This document shows, piece by piece, positions 28,558 through 36,165 of a DNA stretch of 64,000 nt (within the stretch, counting starts at the first letter, position 1; every line of letters starts with the position of its first letter). The DNA is taken from assembly GCF_036378875.1 (NCBI RefSeq), contig NZ_DASUVO010000139.1, forward strand, positions 1-64,000, written 5' to 3'. The DNA is from Actinophytocola sp036378875 (GTDB lineage: Bacteria > Actinomycetota > Actinomycetes > Mycobacteriales > Pseudonocardiaceae). Under the pieces are notes generated by a model. It was not told the origin of the DNA and ran no database searches. It saw nothing but the letters and a program-made list of their open reading frames with translations. Position numbers and translations under genes: made by a program.

Positions 28558-29760
28558 ATGACGGGCACGAGCACACCCATCGCGTTGGACGCTGACTTCA
28601 TCCAGGATCCGTACACGTTCTACCGGCGGCTACGCACCGAGGCGCCGGTGCGTGAGGTGGTGATGCCGCGTGGGCTGAAGGTCTGGGTGGTCACGCGGTA
28701 CGCCGACGTGCGGGACGCGCTCGCCAACCCAGCCCTGCACAAGGACATGCGGCCGGTGCAGGAACTGTTCCAACGGCACCAGACGAAGTCGGCCACCAAC
28801 GAGTTCGGCGCGGACCTGTCCGCGCACATGCTCAACAGTGACCCGCCCGACCACACCCGCCTGCGCAAGCTCGTCGCGAAGGCCTTCACGATGCGGCGGG
28901 TCGAGCTGCTGCGGCCCCGCATCGAGGAGATCACCGACAACCTGCTCGCCGGCCTGTCCGGCGAGGTCGACCTGGTCGACGAGTTCGCATTCCCGCTGCC
29001 GGTCACGGTGATCTGCGAACTGCTCGGTGTCCCACAGTCGGACCAGGACGACTTCCGCGGGTGGTCCGCGGCACTGGTGTCCGCGTCCGCCGAGTCCGTC
29101 GGTGCGGCCAGCATGGCGATGTCGGGGTACCTGCGTGCCCTCATCGACGCCAAGCGCGCGAACCCGGCAGACGACATGCTGAGCGCCCTGGTCCAAACCC
29201 AGGACGACGGCGACGAACTCACCGACGTCGAGCTGGTCTCGATGGCGTTCCTGCTGCTGGTGGCCGGGCACGAGACCACGGTGAACCTCATCGCCAACGG
29301 CGTGCTCGCGCTGCTGCGCAACCCCGACCAGCTGGCCGCCCTCCGCGGCGACCCCGGGCTGCTGCCCGGCGCGATCGAGGAGTTCCTGCGCTACGACAGC
29401 CCGGTCAACCACGCGACGCTGCGGTACACCGTGGAACCGACCGAGATCGGCGGCACGACCATCCCGGAGGGCGAGTTCGTGGTGGTGTCGGTGACCTCAG
29501 CCAACCGCGACGAAGCCCGTTTCGGTGGCGGCGCGGAAACTCTGGACGTCACCCGTCCGGCGGGCGGCCACATGGCCTTCGGCCACGGCATCCACTTCTG
29601 CCTCGGCGCACCACTCGCCCGCCTCGAGGGACAGATCGCGATCGGCCGGCTCCTGGACCGCTTCCCGAACATGACCCTGGCGACCAACGCCGACAACCTG
29701 CGCTGGCGCAACAGCACCCTGTTGCGCGGCCTGGAGAAGCTCCCGGTCCGCGTGGACTAG
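28558..29760 (+). CDS. Cytochrome P450 (canonical bacterial type)
   Basis: A 400-aa soluble P450 with all hallmarks. The C-helix is DPPDHTRLRKLVAKAF and the I-helix is LLVAGHETTVNL with the acid-Thr pair. The ExxR region is AIEEFLRYDSPV and the haem loop is AFGHGIHFCLGAPLARLEG. It resembles CYP105/107-like actinobacterial hydroxylases. No ferredoxin or reductase gene is adjacent, so it relies on redox partners from elsewhere. It begins 66 bp after the nucleotidase gene and is followed 21 bp later by the clpS-like gene. The substrate is unknown. Confidence 0.92.
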   Translation: MTGTSTPIALDADFIQDPYTFYRRLRTEAPVREVVMPRGLKVWVVTRYADVRDALANPALHKDMRPVQELFQRHQTKSATNEFGADLSAHMLNSDPPDHTRLRKLVAKAFTMRRVELLRPRIEEITDNLLAGLSGEVDLVDEFAFPLPVTVICELLGVPQSDQDDFRGWSAALVSASAESVGAASMAMSGYLRALIDAKRANPADDMLSALVQTQDDGDELTDVELVSMAFLLLVAGHETTVNLIANGVLALLRNPDQLAALRGDPGLLPGAIEEFLRYDSPVNHATLRYTVEPTEIGGTTIPEGEFVVVSVTSANRDEARFGGGAETLDVTRPAGGHMAFGHGIHFCLGAPLARLEGQIAIGRLLDRFPNMTLATNADNLRWRNSTLLRGLEKLPVRVD

Positions 29761-29781
29761 CGGCAAGGAAATACTGAGTCG

Positions 29782-30009
29782 GTGTGGCGAGTTGTGATCC
29801 ACAATGATCAGCTGAACTCGTTGGCGGTCGTCGCGCACCTGCTGCACACGTTGTGCGCGATGGCTTTGCCCGATGCCGTGCAGTTGGCCGCCATGGTGCA
29901 CTACCGCACCTCGGCGGAGGTGGCGGAGTTTCCCTCACAGGGCGAGGCCGAGCAGCTGGTGGTCGCCTTCCAGCGGCACGGGCTCGACGCGAGTGTCCGG
30001 CACGGATGA
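29782..30009 (+). CDS. clpS: ClpS-like adaptor protein (short)
   Basis: A 75-aa protein with the ClpS core: WRVVIHNDQLNSLAVVAHLL then AVQLAAMVHYRTSAEVAEFPSQGEAEQLVVAFQRHGL. ClpS brings N-degron substrates to ClpAP/ClpCP. The substrate-pocket Asn-Asp (HND) and the His of MVH are present, but the usual NDD is NDQ and the N-terminal extension that engages Clp is almost absent. The start is GTG 29782. It overlaps the DUF2017 gene by ATGA (30006-30009), the standard actinobacterial pairing. The other usual neighbours (peptidase, mec, cysO, cysM) are missing, so this may be a second copy. Confidence 0.75.
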   Translation: MWRVVIHNDQLNSLAVVAHLLHTLCAMALPDAVQLAAMVHYRTSAEVAEFPSQGEAEQLVVAFQRHGLDASVRHG

Positions 30010-30554
30010 TGGACGAGCACATCCAGTACGGGGTCACCGAGGACTACTTCGACGCGGTGCTGGCGAGTGACGGCATCGCCGTGCGGATGTCGGACAACGT
30101 CGCCCACGTCCTCACCCAGCTCGTGGCCAGGCTGATCCGCTTCCTGGAAACCGGTGAGGTTCACGAGGAGCGCAGAGGACCGCTCCGCCGGGCCAGGTCG
30201 GCGGACAAGGTGCTGCGTCACATGTTCCCCGAGGCCTATCGCGACCGCGCCGAGGCGCACTCCTTCCGTGAACGCCACGCGCCCGCACTGCGCGACAGTG
30301 CCGCCCCACGACGCGTGTACGCCAGATGCGCCACCGGCGCCGAGTACGTGATCGACCACGCCGAGGTGGACGACTGGCTGGTCACGCTGGGCCTGGCCCG
30401 CTTCCTGGTCCTGCCGCGTGACGCCGCGACCCACGACATGACCGTCGCCTGGCTCAACCACATGCAGGTGAGCCTGATCAGCACCGTCAACCCACAGTTG
30501 GCGAACCTGGTGGCCACCCACGCCCCGCGGACACGCACGATCCGGCGGAGCTAG
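30006..30554 (+). CDS. DUF2017-family protein (ClpS partner gene)
   Basis: A 182-aa protein of the DUF2017 family, which in actinobacteria nearly always sits directly after clpS. Visible family-type segments are NVAHVLTQLVARLIRFL, VLRHMFPEAYRDRAEAHSFRE and DDWLVTLGLARFLVLPRD. It starts at ATG 30006, overlapping the clpS stop, so translation is coupled. The molecular role is not established; coupling suggests a function in Clp-mediated proteolysis. No membrane segment is visible. Confidence 0.8.
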   Translation: MMDEHIQYGVTEDYFDAVLASDGIAVRMSDNVAHVLTQLVARLIRFLETGEVHEERRGPLRRARSADKVLRHMFPEAYRDRAEAHSFRERHAPALRDSAAPRRVYARCATGAEYVIDHAEVDDWLVTLGLARFLVLPRDAATHDMTVAWLNHMQVSLISTVNPQLANLVATHAPRTRTIRRS

Positions 30555-30620
30555 CGGGCGTAGTCGCCGAGAGCGGGTTCGAGGAGGGGTCGCCTCCGGC
30601 CCGACGATGGCGGCGAACAG

Positions 30621-30786
30621 GAACAGGCGGCCGCGGACGGCTTCGCCTCCCTCACCCGCGTCACCGGCGTGGAATCCGCAGAGAAGCGCCTGCACGCCGA
30701 GGGCGTCGAGATCACGATGCCCCTACGCGAGGAGCCATGTCACCGATCCCAACGGTGTCATCGTCAACTGGTGGAGTGGACGACGA
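30621..30786 (+). pseudogene. Relic of a VOC-family (glyoxalase-like) gene
   Basis: The frame at 30621 reads EQAAADGFASLTRVTGVESA then EKRLHAEGVEITMPLREEPC. The family continuation HVTDPNGVIVNWWSG appears in another frame directly afterwards (30736-30780). The normal link of roughly seven residues (as in WGQRHFQ) is deleted, giving a frameshift. The front half of the gene is also missing. It is therefore a 3'-terminal fragment and unlikely to be functional. Confidence 0.7.
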
Positions 30787-30983
30787 GCTGATCCCTGCCT
30801 TCACAACCGAAAGCGAGCCCTGACGGCGACGTCAAGATCTGGCTGTTCGAGCAGCAGCCGCGCGACGGAGATGCACCGCGCTGGGTGTCCGCGGTGCAAC
30901 GTTCGCGTGAGTTCGAGCGACTGGACTGTCGGACGCGGTGGTGCCGCGTCGGACGTGGGCGTTGCGGACTGGAGGGGGTTGGT

Positions 30984-31829
30984 GTGGGTCGGATGCTGGG
31001 GAACGATCCTGACCAGCTTGACGGTCTCGGCGACCTGCTCACCAGGTCGGCGGAGCGGTTGGGCGCCATCGGTACAGAGGTCAGCGTGTTGCTCGCCGGT
31101 GCCGGCTGGGAGGGTTGCGACGCCGAGGAGTTCCGGTGGCAGTGGCACCATCAGCTGACCGGCATCCTCCATTCGACCGCGGCGCAGAACCATGAGGCCG
31201 CTCGTGTCCTGCACACCAACGCGCAGGAACAGCGGGCCGCGAGCAGCGACCACGCCGGGCTGTTCCCGGGTGGGTTCGGCGGAGCGGTGCCGGGCGACTG
31301 GTCGGTGTCGTGTGCGGAGACCGCACCCGACATCGGGTGGGAGCTGATTGGTCTACTCGGCACCGTCGTGGGCGCGAACTCGTTGCTCGCCGACACATTC
31401 AAAGCATTCGGCAAGCCGCCGCCACAGTTGGCTTCGTTCGCCGCCGGGGTGAAAGGGCTCGACAACATACTCAAAGGGCCGGGCATCGCGCTCAGCGCTC
31501 TTTCCCTTGTCGACGATATGAACACGTTCGCCACCGGGCTCGCGTGTGGGGGCAATCGCGCTGACACCGTCAATGCCGGGGTGGACACCGTGCTCGGTGT
31601 CGTCGAGCTTGGTCTCGGGGTTGGCGCGTTGGTGTTCCCACCACTTGGCGCGGCCGCGGTGGTCGCGACAGCCGCGCATTTCGCGTTCGATGCCGTTGTC
31701 GCGATCGATCCCGAGCTGCCCACCCGCATCGCGGACGGAATGAGCGACTTCGCCGACACCGTCGCCGACTCGGTCGGCGATGCGGTGACCGGTGGAGTCG
31801 ACGCCGTCGCGAACCTCTTCGGTTTCTAG
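30984..31829 (+). CDS. WXG100-like N-terminal domain protein, candidate type VII substrate
   Basis: A 281-aa protein beginning the large cluster. Residues ~5-95 form a helical hairpin with a W-x-G turn (GAGWEGCDAEEFRWQW), as in WXG100/LXG proteins. The rest is hydrophobic and glycine/alanine-rich (residues ~185-281, GVGALVFPPLGAAAVVATAAHFAFDAVVA), suggesting membrane insertion. There is no catalytic motif. GTG 30984 is chosen because GGAGGGG lies 6 bp upstream; an ATG at 30993 is the alternative. The next gene follows after 11 bp. It is likely exported by, or a structural part of, the EssC-like system encoded downstream. Confidence 0.7.
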   Translation: MGRMLGNDPDQLDGLGDLLTRSAERLGAIGTEVSVLLAGAGWEGCDAEEFRWQWHHQLTGILHSTAAQNHEAARVLHTNAQEQRAASSDHAGLFPGGFGGAVPGDWSVSCAETAPDIGWELIGLLGTVVGANSLLADTFKAFGKPPPQLASFAAGVKGLDNILKGPGIALSALSLVDDMNTFATGLACGGNRADTVNAGVDTVLGVVELGLGVGALVFPPLGAAAVVATAAHFAFDAVVAIDPELPTRIADGMSDFADTVADSVGDAVTGGVDAVANLFGF

Positions 31830-31840
31830 GAGGCCGGCCC

Positions 31841-32434
31841 ATGTCCGCACAGCTCGTGCTCACGTACGCGGAGATCCAGTTCCTGCTGCGTTCCTACGAG
31901 CCGGAGCATGTCGCCGTTCGCGAGCAGCTCGGGCTTCCGGACGGACCGGACGCCGAGCGGAACGCCGCCGCCGGCCTCGCGTCGCTGCTCGCTCGCGGGT
32001 TGTGCGCGAGGGACGCGGACCGGGTGGTGCCGTCGAACGAACTGGTTGGTGTGATCGGCGCTCTGTCGGCCGCGACCAGGGGTACCGACGTGCTCGGCCG
32101 GCGAGCCGGTGGTCCCGTGCTGTTGCACCTGTTCACCGGGCCCAGGTTCGGGATCGCGGTGCAACCGGTCGGGCTCGGGCAGTACGCGGTGACGCCGTTG
32201 GACCCCGCACGTGACCTCTCGGACCAGGTGGTGGGGTTCGTCGACGCCTGCCTTGCTGGAACTCGCGACACGGCGGTCGTGGTTCGGTCCGGTGTGGTCC
32301 GTGCCGCGGTCGCGACCTCGGCGACCGGTGAGTGGTACATCTCGGACTCGGTGAACAACCCGAACCAGGGACATCCGTGCACGCCGGCGGATGCGGCCGC
32401 GCGGATCAGGGCTGTCCTGGCGGTGCCGGTGTGA
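31841..32434 (+). CDS. Unknown protein in ESX/kinase cluster, possibly EspG-like
   Basis: A 197-aa soluble protein that I do not firmly recognise. The layout loosely recalls ESX-associated EspG chaperones: a helical N-terminus (YAEIQFLLRSYEPE), a central beta part (GPRFGIAVQPVGLGQYAV) and a C-terminal segment ATGEWYISDS followed by CTPADAAARIRAVL. It is, however, shorter than those proteins. It lies between the WXG-like gene and the PP2C phosphatase gene, overlapping the latter by GTGA, so it is certainly in the operon. A chaperone for the upstream WXG-like protein is one possible role. Confidence 0.6.
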   Translation: MSAQLVLTYAEIQFLLRSYEPEHVAVREQLGLPDGPDAERNAAAGLASLLARGLCARDADRVVPSNELVGVIGALSAATRGTDVLGRRAGGPVLLHLFTGPRFGIAVQPVGLGQYAVTPLDPARDLSDQVVGFVDACLAGTRDTAVVVRSGVVRAAVATSATGEWYISDSVNNPNQGHPCTPADAAARIRAVLAVPV

Positions 32435-33213
32435 TCGGCGAGCCGGTGATCGTGGCAGGAGGCGGCACGGACGCCGGTCGCGTCCGTGTGTCCAATCAGG
32501 ACAGTCACCTCATGGCCGGATGTGTGTTCGCGGTCGCGGACGGCATGGGCGGGCACGCCGCCGGTGAGGTCGCGAGCGCCCTCGTGGTCGCGCGACTCGC
32601 CGGGCTCGCGGAACGGCCAACGCTGCGACCGGATGACGTGCGAACCGTGCTGGCCGACGCCAACCAGGCGATCATCGACAGCGCCGCTCGCAATCCAGCG
32701 CAGTCCGACATGGGCACCACCGTGACGGGGTTGTGCCTCGTGCAGGTGGCGGGTTCCACCCACTGGTTGGTGTTCAACATCGGCGACTCCCGGGTCTACC
32801 GGTTCGCGGACGGAACGCTGACCCAGCTCACCGAGGACCATTCCCATGTCGCCGAACTCGTTGCGGCGGGCGAGATCACTCCTCGGGAAGCGCTGGATCA
32901 TCCACTCGCGCATTTCGTCACCCGCGCGCTCGGCACGCAGGACTTCGTGGACCCCGACATCCGCGTTTTTCCGCCGACGCCGGGGGAGCGTTTCCTCATC
33001 TGTTCCGACGGCCTCACGCGCGAGCTGGCGGACGACCTGATCGCGCATGTGCTGGCCGACGAACCGGTGCCCCAGGCGGCCGCGGATCGGCTTGTCGGCC
33101 TGGCACTCGCCGCGGGAGGACGCGACAACGTCACCGTGCTGGTCGTCGACCACGTCGCTTCCCCGAGCGAACCGGTCGGCACGACCACACCTCGTGCTCG
33201 GGCAGGAGGCTGA
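32431..33213 (+). CDS. PP2C-family Ser/Thr protein phosphatase
   Basis: A 260-aa cytoplasmic metal-dependent phosphatase, presumably opposing the kinase at 34442. Motifs in order: NQDSH, VADGMGGHAAGEVAS (metal-binding Asp), DMGTTVTGL, NIGDSRVYRF, CSDGLT and GGRDNVTVLVVD. Unlike PstP it has no membrane segment or extracellular tail. The start is GTG 32431, overlapping the previous stop (GTGA). The FHA gene follows after 2 bp. Kinase, phosphatase and FHA genes together form a complete phospho-signalling set. Confidence 0.93.
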   Translation: MIGEPVIVAGGGTDAGRVRVSNQDSHLMAGCVFAVADGMGGHAAGEVASALVVARLAGLAERPTLRPDDVRTVLADANQAIIDSAARNPAQSDMGTTVTGLCLVQVAGSTHWLVFNIGDSRVYRFADGTLTQLTEDHSHVAELVAAGEITPREALDHPLAHFVTRALGTQDFVDPDIRVFPPTPGERFLICSDGLTRELADDLIAHVLADEPVPQAAADRLVGLALAAGGRDNVTVLVVDHVASPSEPVGTTTPRARAGG

Positions 33214-33215
33214 CG

Positions 33216-34445
33216 GTGTCGAACTCCTATGTCCCCGGTTCGTGGACGGTCCTGGCCGGGCCGGAGCTGACCCTGTTCACCGACGCGGCGCCGGACACCG
33301 CATGGGTGACCGAATGCTGGCGGTTGGTCGCGGCCGACGCGAGCCTGGACGACCTGCTCGGTGCGATCGTCCACGAAGGACTGCGCGGGGTCGGGGCGTT
33401 CGCGCTGTGGTCTGGAGACCGGGTGCTGGTCAGAGGCGCGGTGACGGTCGAGTTGGTCGACTCGGCAGGAGATCGGTCGCCGGTCGAATCTCCTGCCACG
33501 CCGACGTGGCACGAACTCACGATCCCGGCCGGTACCGCCCGCCTCGCCCTTCTCGCTGCTGGTCGTGCCACGGACGAACCGGCCTTGCCCCTACGGTGCG
33601 GCATGGCTCTTGCCTCGGCGGTGCACATCCCCCGGAACACCGAGGCGACGCCCGCTCCCGTCGTGGTGGAACCCCGCGCGCCGCAGCGAAGCCAAGCCGT
33701 CGAACCTGGCGAAGCGAGCATGCACTACGACGACCTGTTCGCCATGAGCCGGACACCAGGTACACCCCCGCGGGCGCAGTCGGTCGCCGAGTCGACGACC
33801 CGCTTGGAAAACCTCGCCCCCGTAGCGCCCTGGCCCGAGAAACCGCCCGCGCCGGCGCATGTCCAGCCGTCCGGCACCGGCGTGATCGAGCATCTACCGT
33901 GGGCACCGGCGGGACGTGGTACGCCGTGGGTCGAGGCGTCCGTGCCGGAGAAGCAACCTGACCTCAGCGCCACTGTCCAGCGGCCACGTCGCGCGGGCGG
34001 CGGCGCGGTGGTCAGCGCGGTCCGGTGTGCGACGGGACACCTGAACGCGGTCGGCGCGGACAGGTGCCGGGTGTGCGGCGACGCGGTGGTCAGCCAGGAG
34101 CCGTTCCAGACGACCAGGCCTCGCCTCGGACTGCTTGTGTTGTCAACGGATCCGGAGCCGATACCGCTCGACCGCGGCGTCGTGTTCGGCCGTGCGCCCA
34201 CCGGACAGGGCGACGTGGACCGCATCGCGCTCCACCGGCCGGACATCTCCGCCAACCACGTGGAAGTGCGGCTCAGCGGCTGGCAGGTGCTGGTCGTCGA
34301 CCTCGGCTCGACCAACGGCACTCTCATGGCCACGCCGGACGGTCACACGTCGGCACTCGTGCCGCGGGTTCCCGTGGAGATCCAGCACGGCACGGAGATC
34401 CTGCTGTCCGAGGACATTCGCTTCCGCTTCGAGGCGACGTCGTGA
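33216..34445 (+). CDS. FHA-domain protein with zinc-ribbon-like motif
   Basis: A 409-aa protein. Residues ~1-150 form an unrecognised globular part (TVLAGPELTLFTDAAPDTAW). A proline-rich linker spans ~150-265, and a small Cys/His cluster, RCATGHLNAVGADRCRVCG, lies near 270-290. A C-terminal FHA domain occupies ~300-405, with GVVFGRAP, SANHVEVRL and LGSTNGTL as the phosphothreonine-binding loops. FHA domains read sites made by kinases such as the one next door, so this is a likely adaptor. GTG 33216 is preceded by GGAGG. It overlaps the kinase gene by GTGA. Confidence 0.88.
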   Translation: MSNSYVPGSWTVLAGPELTLFTDAAPDTAWVTECWRLVAADASLDDLLGAIVHEGLRGVGAFALWSGDRVLVRGAVTVELVDSAGDRSPVESPATPTWHELTIPAGTARLALLAAGRATDEPALPLRCGMALASAVHIPRNTEATPAPVVVEPRAPQRSQAVEPGEASMHYDDLFAMSRTPGTPPRAQSVAESTTRLENLAPVAPWPEKPPAPAHVQPSGTGVIEHLPWAPAGRGTPWVEASVPEKQPDLSATVQRPRRAGGGAVVSAVRCATGHLNAVGADRCRVCGDAVVSQEPFQTTRPRLGLLVLSTDPEPIPLDRGVVFGRAPTGQGDVDRIALHRPDISANHVEVRLSGWQVLVVDLGSTNGTLMATPDGHTSALVPRVPVEIQHGTEILLSEDIRFRFEATS

Positions 34446-35944
34446 CCGCCGCGCCACCACCGGAGATTCCCGGCTACCGCTTCGTACGGCATGTCGGGTC
34501 CGGTGGCTACGCGGATGTGTACCAGTACCTCGAGCTTCGCCTGACGCGCCCGGTCGCGGTCAAGGTGCTCAAGGACGGGCTCGGCGAGCAGGTGCGCAGG
34601 CAGTTCACCGACGAGGCGAACGCGATCGCGCTGTTGGGTGACCACCCGCACATCGTGACGGTGTATACCGCTGCGGTCACCCCGGATGGCCGGCCGTATC
34701 TCGTGATGTCCTACTGCCCTGGCGAGAACTACGCGCAGCGGGCGCGGCGTCGGCAGTTCACGGTGAACGAGGTCCTCACGGTCGGCATCCAGCTGGCGAG
34801 CGCCGTCGCCGCCGCGCACCAGGCCTCGATCCTCCACCGGGACATCAAGCCGGCCAACATCCTGACCGATCAGTGGGGCCAACCGCGGCTCGCCGACTTC
34901 GGTATCGCCGGGCGCATGGCGAGCGAGCAGACCACGGACGAGGTCGCGATGTCGGTGCCGTGGTCGCCGCCGGAGGTGGTCCGAGGGGGCACCGCGGGTG
35001 TGCTGTCCGATGTGTACTCGCTCGGTGCGACGCTGTGGCACCTCCTCGTCGGGCACTCGCCGTTCTGGGTACCGAACGGCGACACGATCGAGGCGATGAT
35101 CGAGCGGATCGTGGCCATGCCGTTGCCGCCCCTCGGCCGGCAGGAGGTGCCGGGAGAACTCGAGGAGATCCTGCGGCGGGCGTTGGCGCCGCATGCCTCG
35201 AACCGGCAGCGCACCGCGAGCGCACTCGGCAGTGAACTGCAGGAGCTGAAGCGTCGTCGTGGACTCGACCACGACGAGGTGGAGTTCCGTACCAGCCTGC
35301 CAACCGCGCCGACGCCTGTTTCCCCGGTACAGGAACCGGAACACGGTGCCACGCAGGTCCGTCCGCGGCGTCCACCCGACCGTCGGCCGGCACCGGAACC
35401 ACCCGCGGCCACTGTCCTGCCGGGACATACCGTTGCGCGCGAGATACCGAGGGACGAGGCGCCTGTCGCGCAAACCCAGCACCGGCCACGCGATCCCGAG
35501 CCGGTTGAATCACCACCACGCAAACGCTGGCCCGTATTCGCCCTTGCGGGTGTACTGGCGGCAGTGGTCGGGTTTGGCGCACTGATGTTCGCCAACGACC
35601 CGACAGGCACCGAGACCGACGACAACGCCCAGGTCGACGATCCGGGCGGGGCGATGCAGGACGCGGGTCTTCCTGGTGCGGACTCACCTCCTGGCATGCC
35701 CGCCATCACCGCGACCCGCACCGGCGACGGTTCGGTTCGGTTCACCTGGAATTACTCGGCGCAGCTCGCGACCGACACGTTCGCATGGCAGACACCCGAC
35801 GGCGGGCAGCACGGCACCGCCGACTCCGCTGAGCTCGTTCTGCCCGGCACGGCGGGCACGGAGTTGTGTGTGCAGGTGAAGGTGGTTCGTGCGGACGGAA
35901 GCCACGGCGCCACCGACTGGTCCGATCCCGGATGCGCGGGTTGA
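34442..35944 (+). CDS. Membrane Ser/Thr protein kinase (PknB/Pkb2-type)
   Basis: A 500-aa Hanks-type kinase. The glycine loop is HVGSGGYADVYQ, the ATP Lys is in AVKVL, the catalytic loop is HRDIKPANIL (residue ~132), DFG is in LADFGIAG, and the activation segment ends SVPWSPPEVV. A basic, proline-rich juxtamembrane stretch leads to one TM helix at ~363-384 (WPVFALAGVLAAVVGFGALM). The extracellular part has an FN3-like fold (SVRFTWNYSAQLATDTFAW) instead of PASTA repeats. It corresponds in position to Pkb2 of the bifidobacterial PFNA cluster. Targets may include the FHA proteins and the EssC-like ATPase. Confidence 0.93.
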   Translation: MTAAPPPEIPGYRFVRHVGSGGYADVYQYLELRLTRPVAVKVLKDGLGEQVRRQFTDEANAIALLGDHPHIVTVYTAAVTPDGRPYLVMSYCPGENYAQRARRRQFTVNEVLTVGIQLASAVAAAHQASILHRDIKPANILTDQWGQPRLADFGIAGRMASEQTTDEVAMSVPWSPPEVVRGGTAGVLSDVYSLGATLWHLLVGHSPFWVPNGDTIEAMIERIVAMPLPPLGRQEVPGELEEILRRALAPHASNRQRTASALGSELQELKRRRGLDHDEVEFRTSLPTAPTPVSPVQEPEHGATQVRPRRPPDRRPAPEPPAATVLPGHTVAREIPRDEAPVAQTQHRPRDPEPVESPPRKRWPVFALAGVLAAVVGFGALMFANDPTGTETDDNAQVDDPGGAMQDAGLPGADSPPGMPAITATRTGDGSVRFTWNYSAQLATDTFAWQTPDGGQHGTADSAELVLPGTAGTELCVQVKVVRADGSHGATDWSDPGCAG

Positions 35945-36165
35945 GCGTGCCGGGAATTTCTGGACAAAAAGTGGACGAACCCGCCGCGGGTGAATTTGGG
36001 ATTCGATCAGATAACGGCCGGTAACGCCCACGTGTCACCAAGATTGATTGTTTCGGTCCGTCCGGTTGCAACATTGCCGCCAGTCGCAGCGATACCCGAC
36101 GTTGACGGCAGGTAATTCCGCGCGGTGTTTCAAGCCGCTACTGTGGGGACCAACGGACGGAACAG
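35945..36165. other. 221-bp gap before the giant surface-protein gene
   Basis: This is the only sizeable gap inside the cluster and is more AT-rich than its surroundings (for example around 36040-36120). It probably carries a separate promoter for the giant gene and its followers. I could not find a convincing -35/-10 pair or a clear terminator hairpin. GGACGG just upstream of 36166 can serve as the ribosome site. Confidence 0.45.

Noticed and set aside
30787..30983. Possible further gene between the VOC relic and the WXG-like gene
   Set aside because: No start with a ribosome site and no recognisable motif; it is more likely the promoter region of the cluster.
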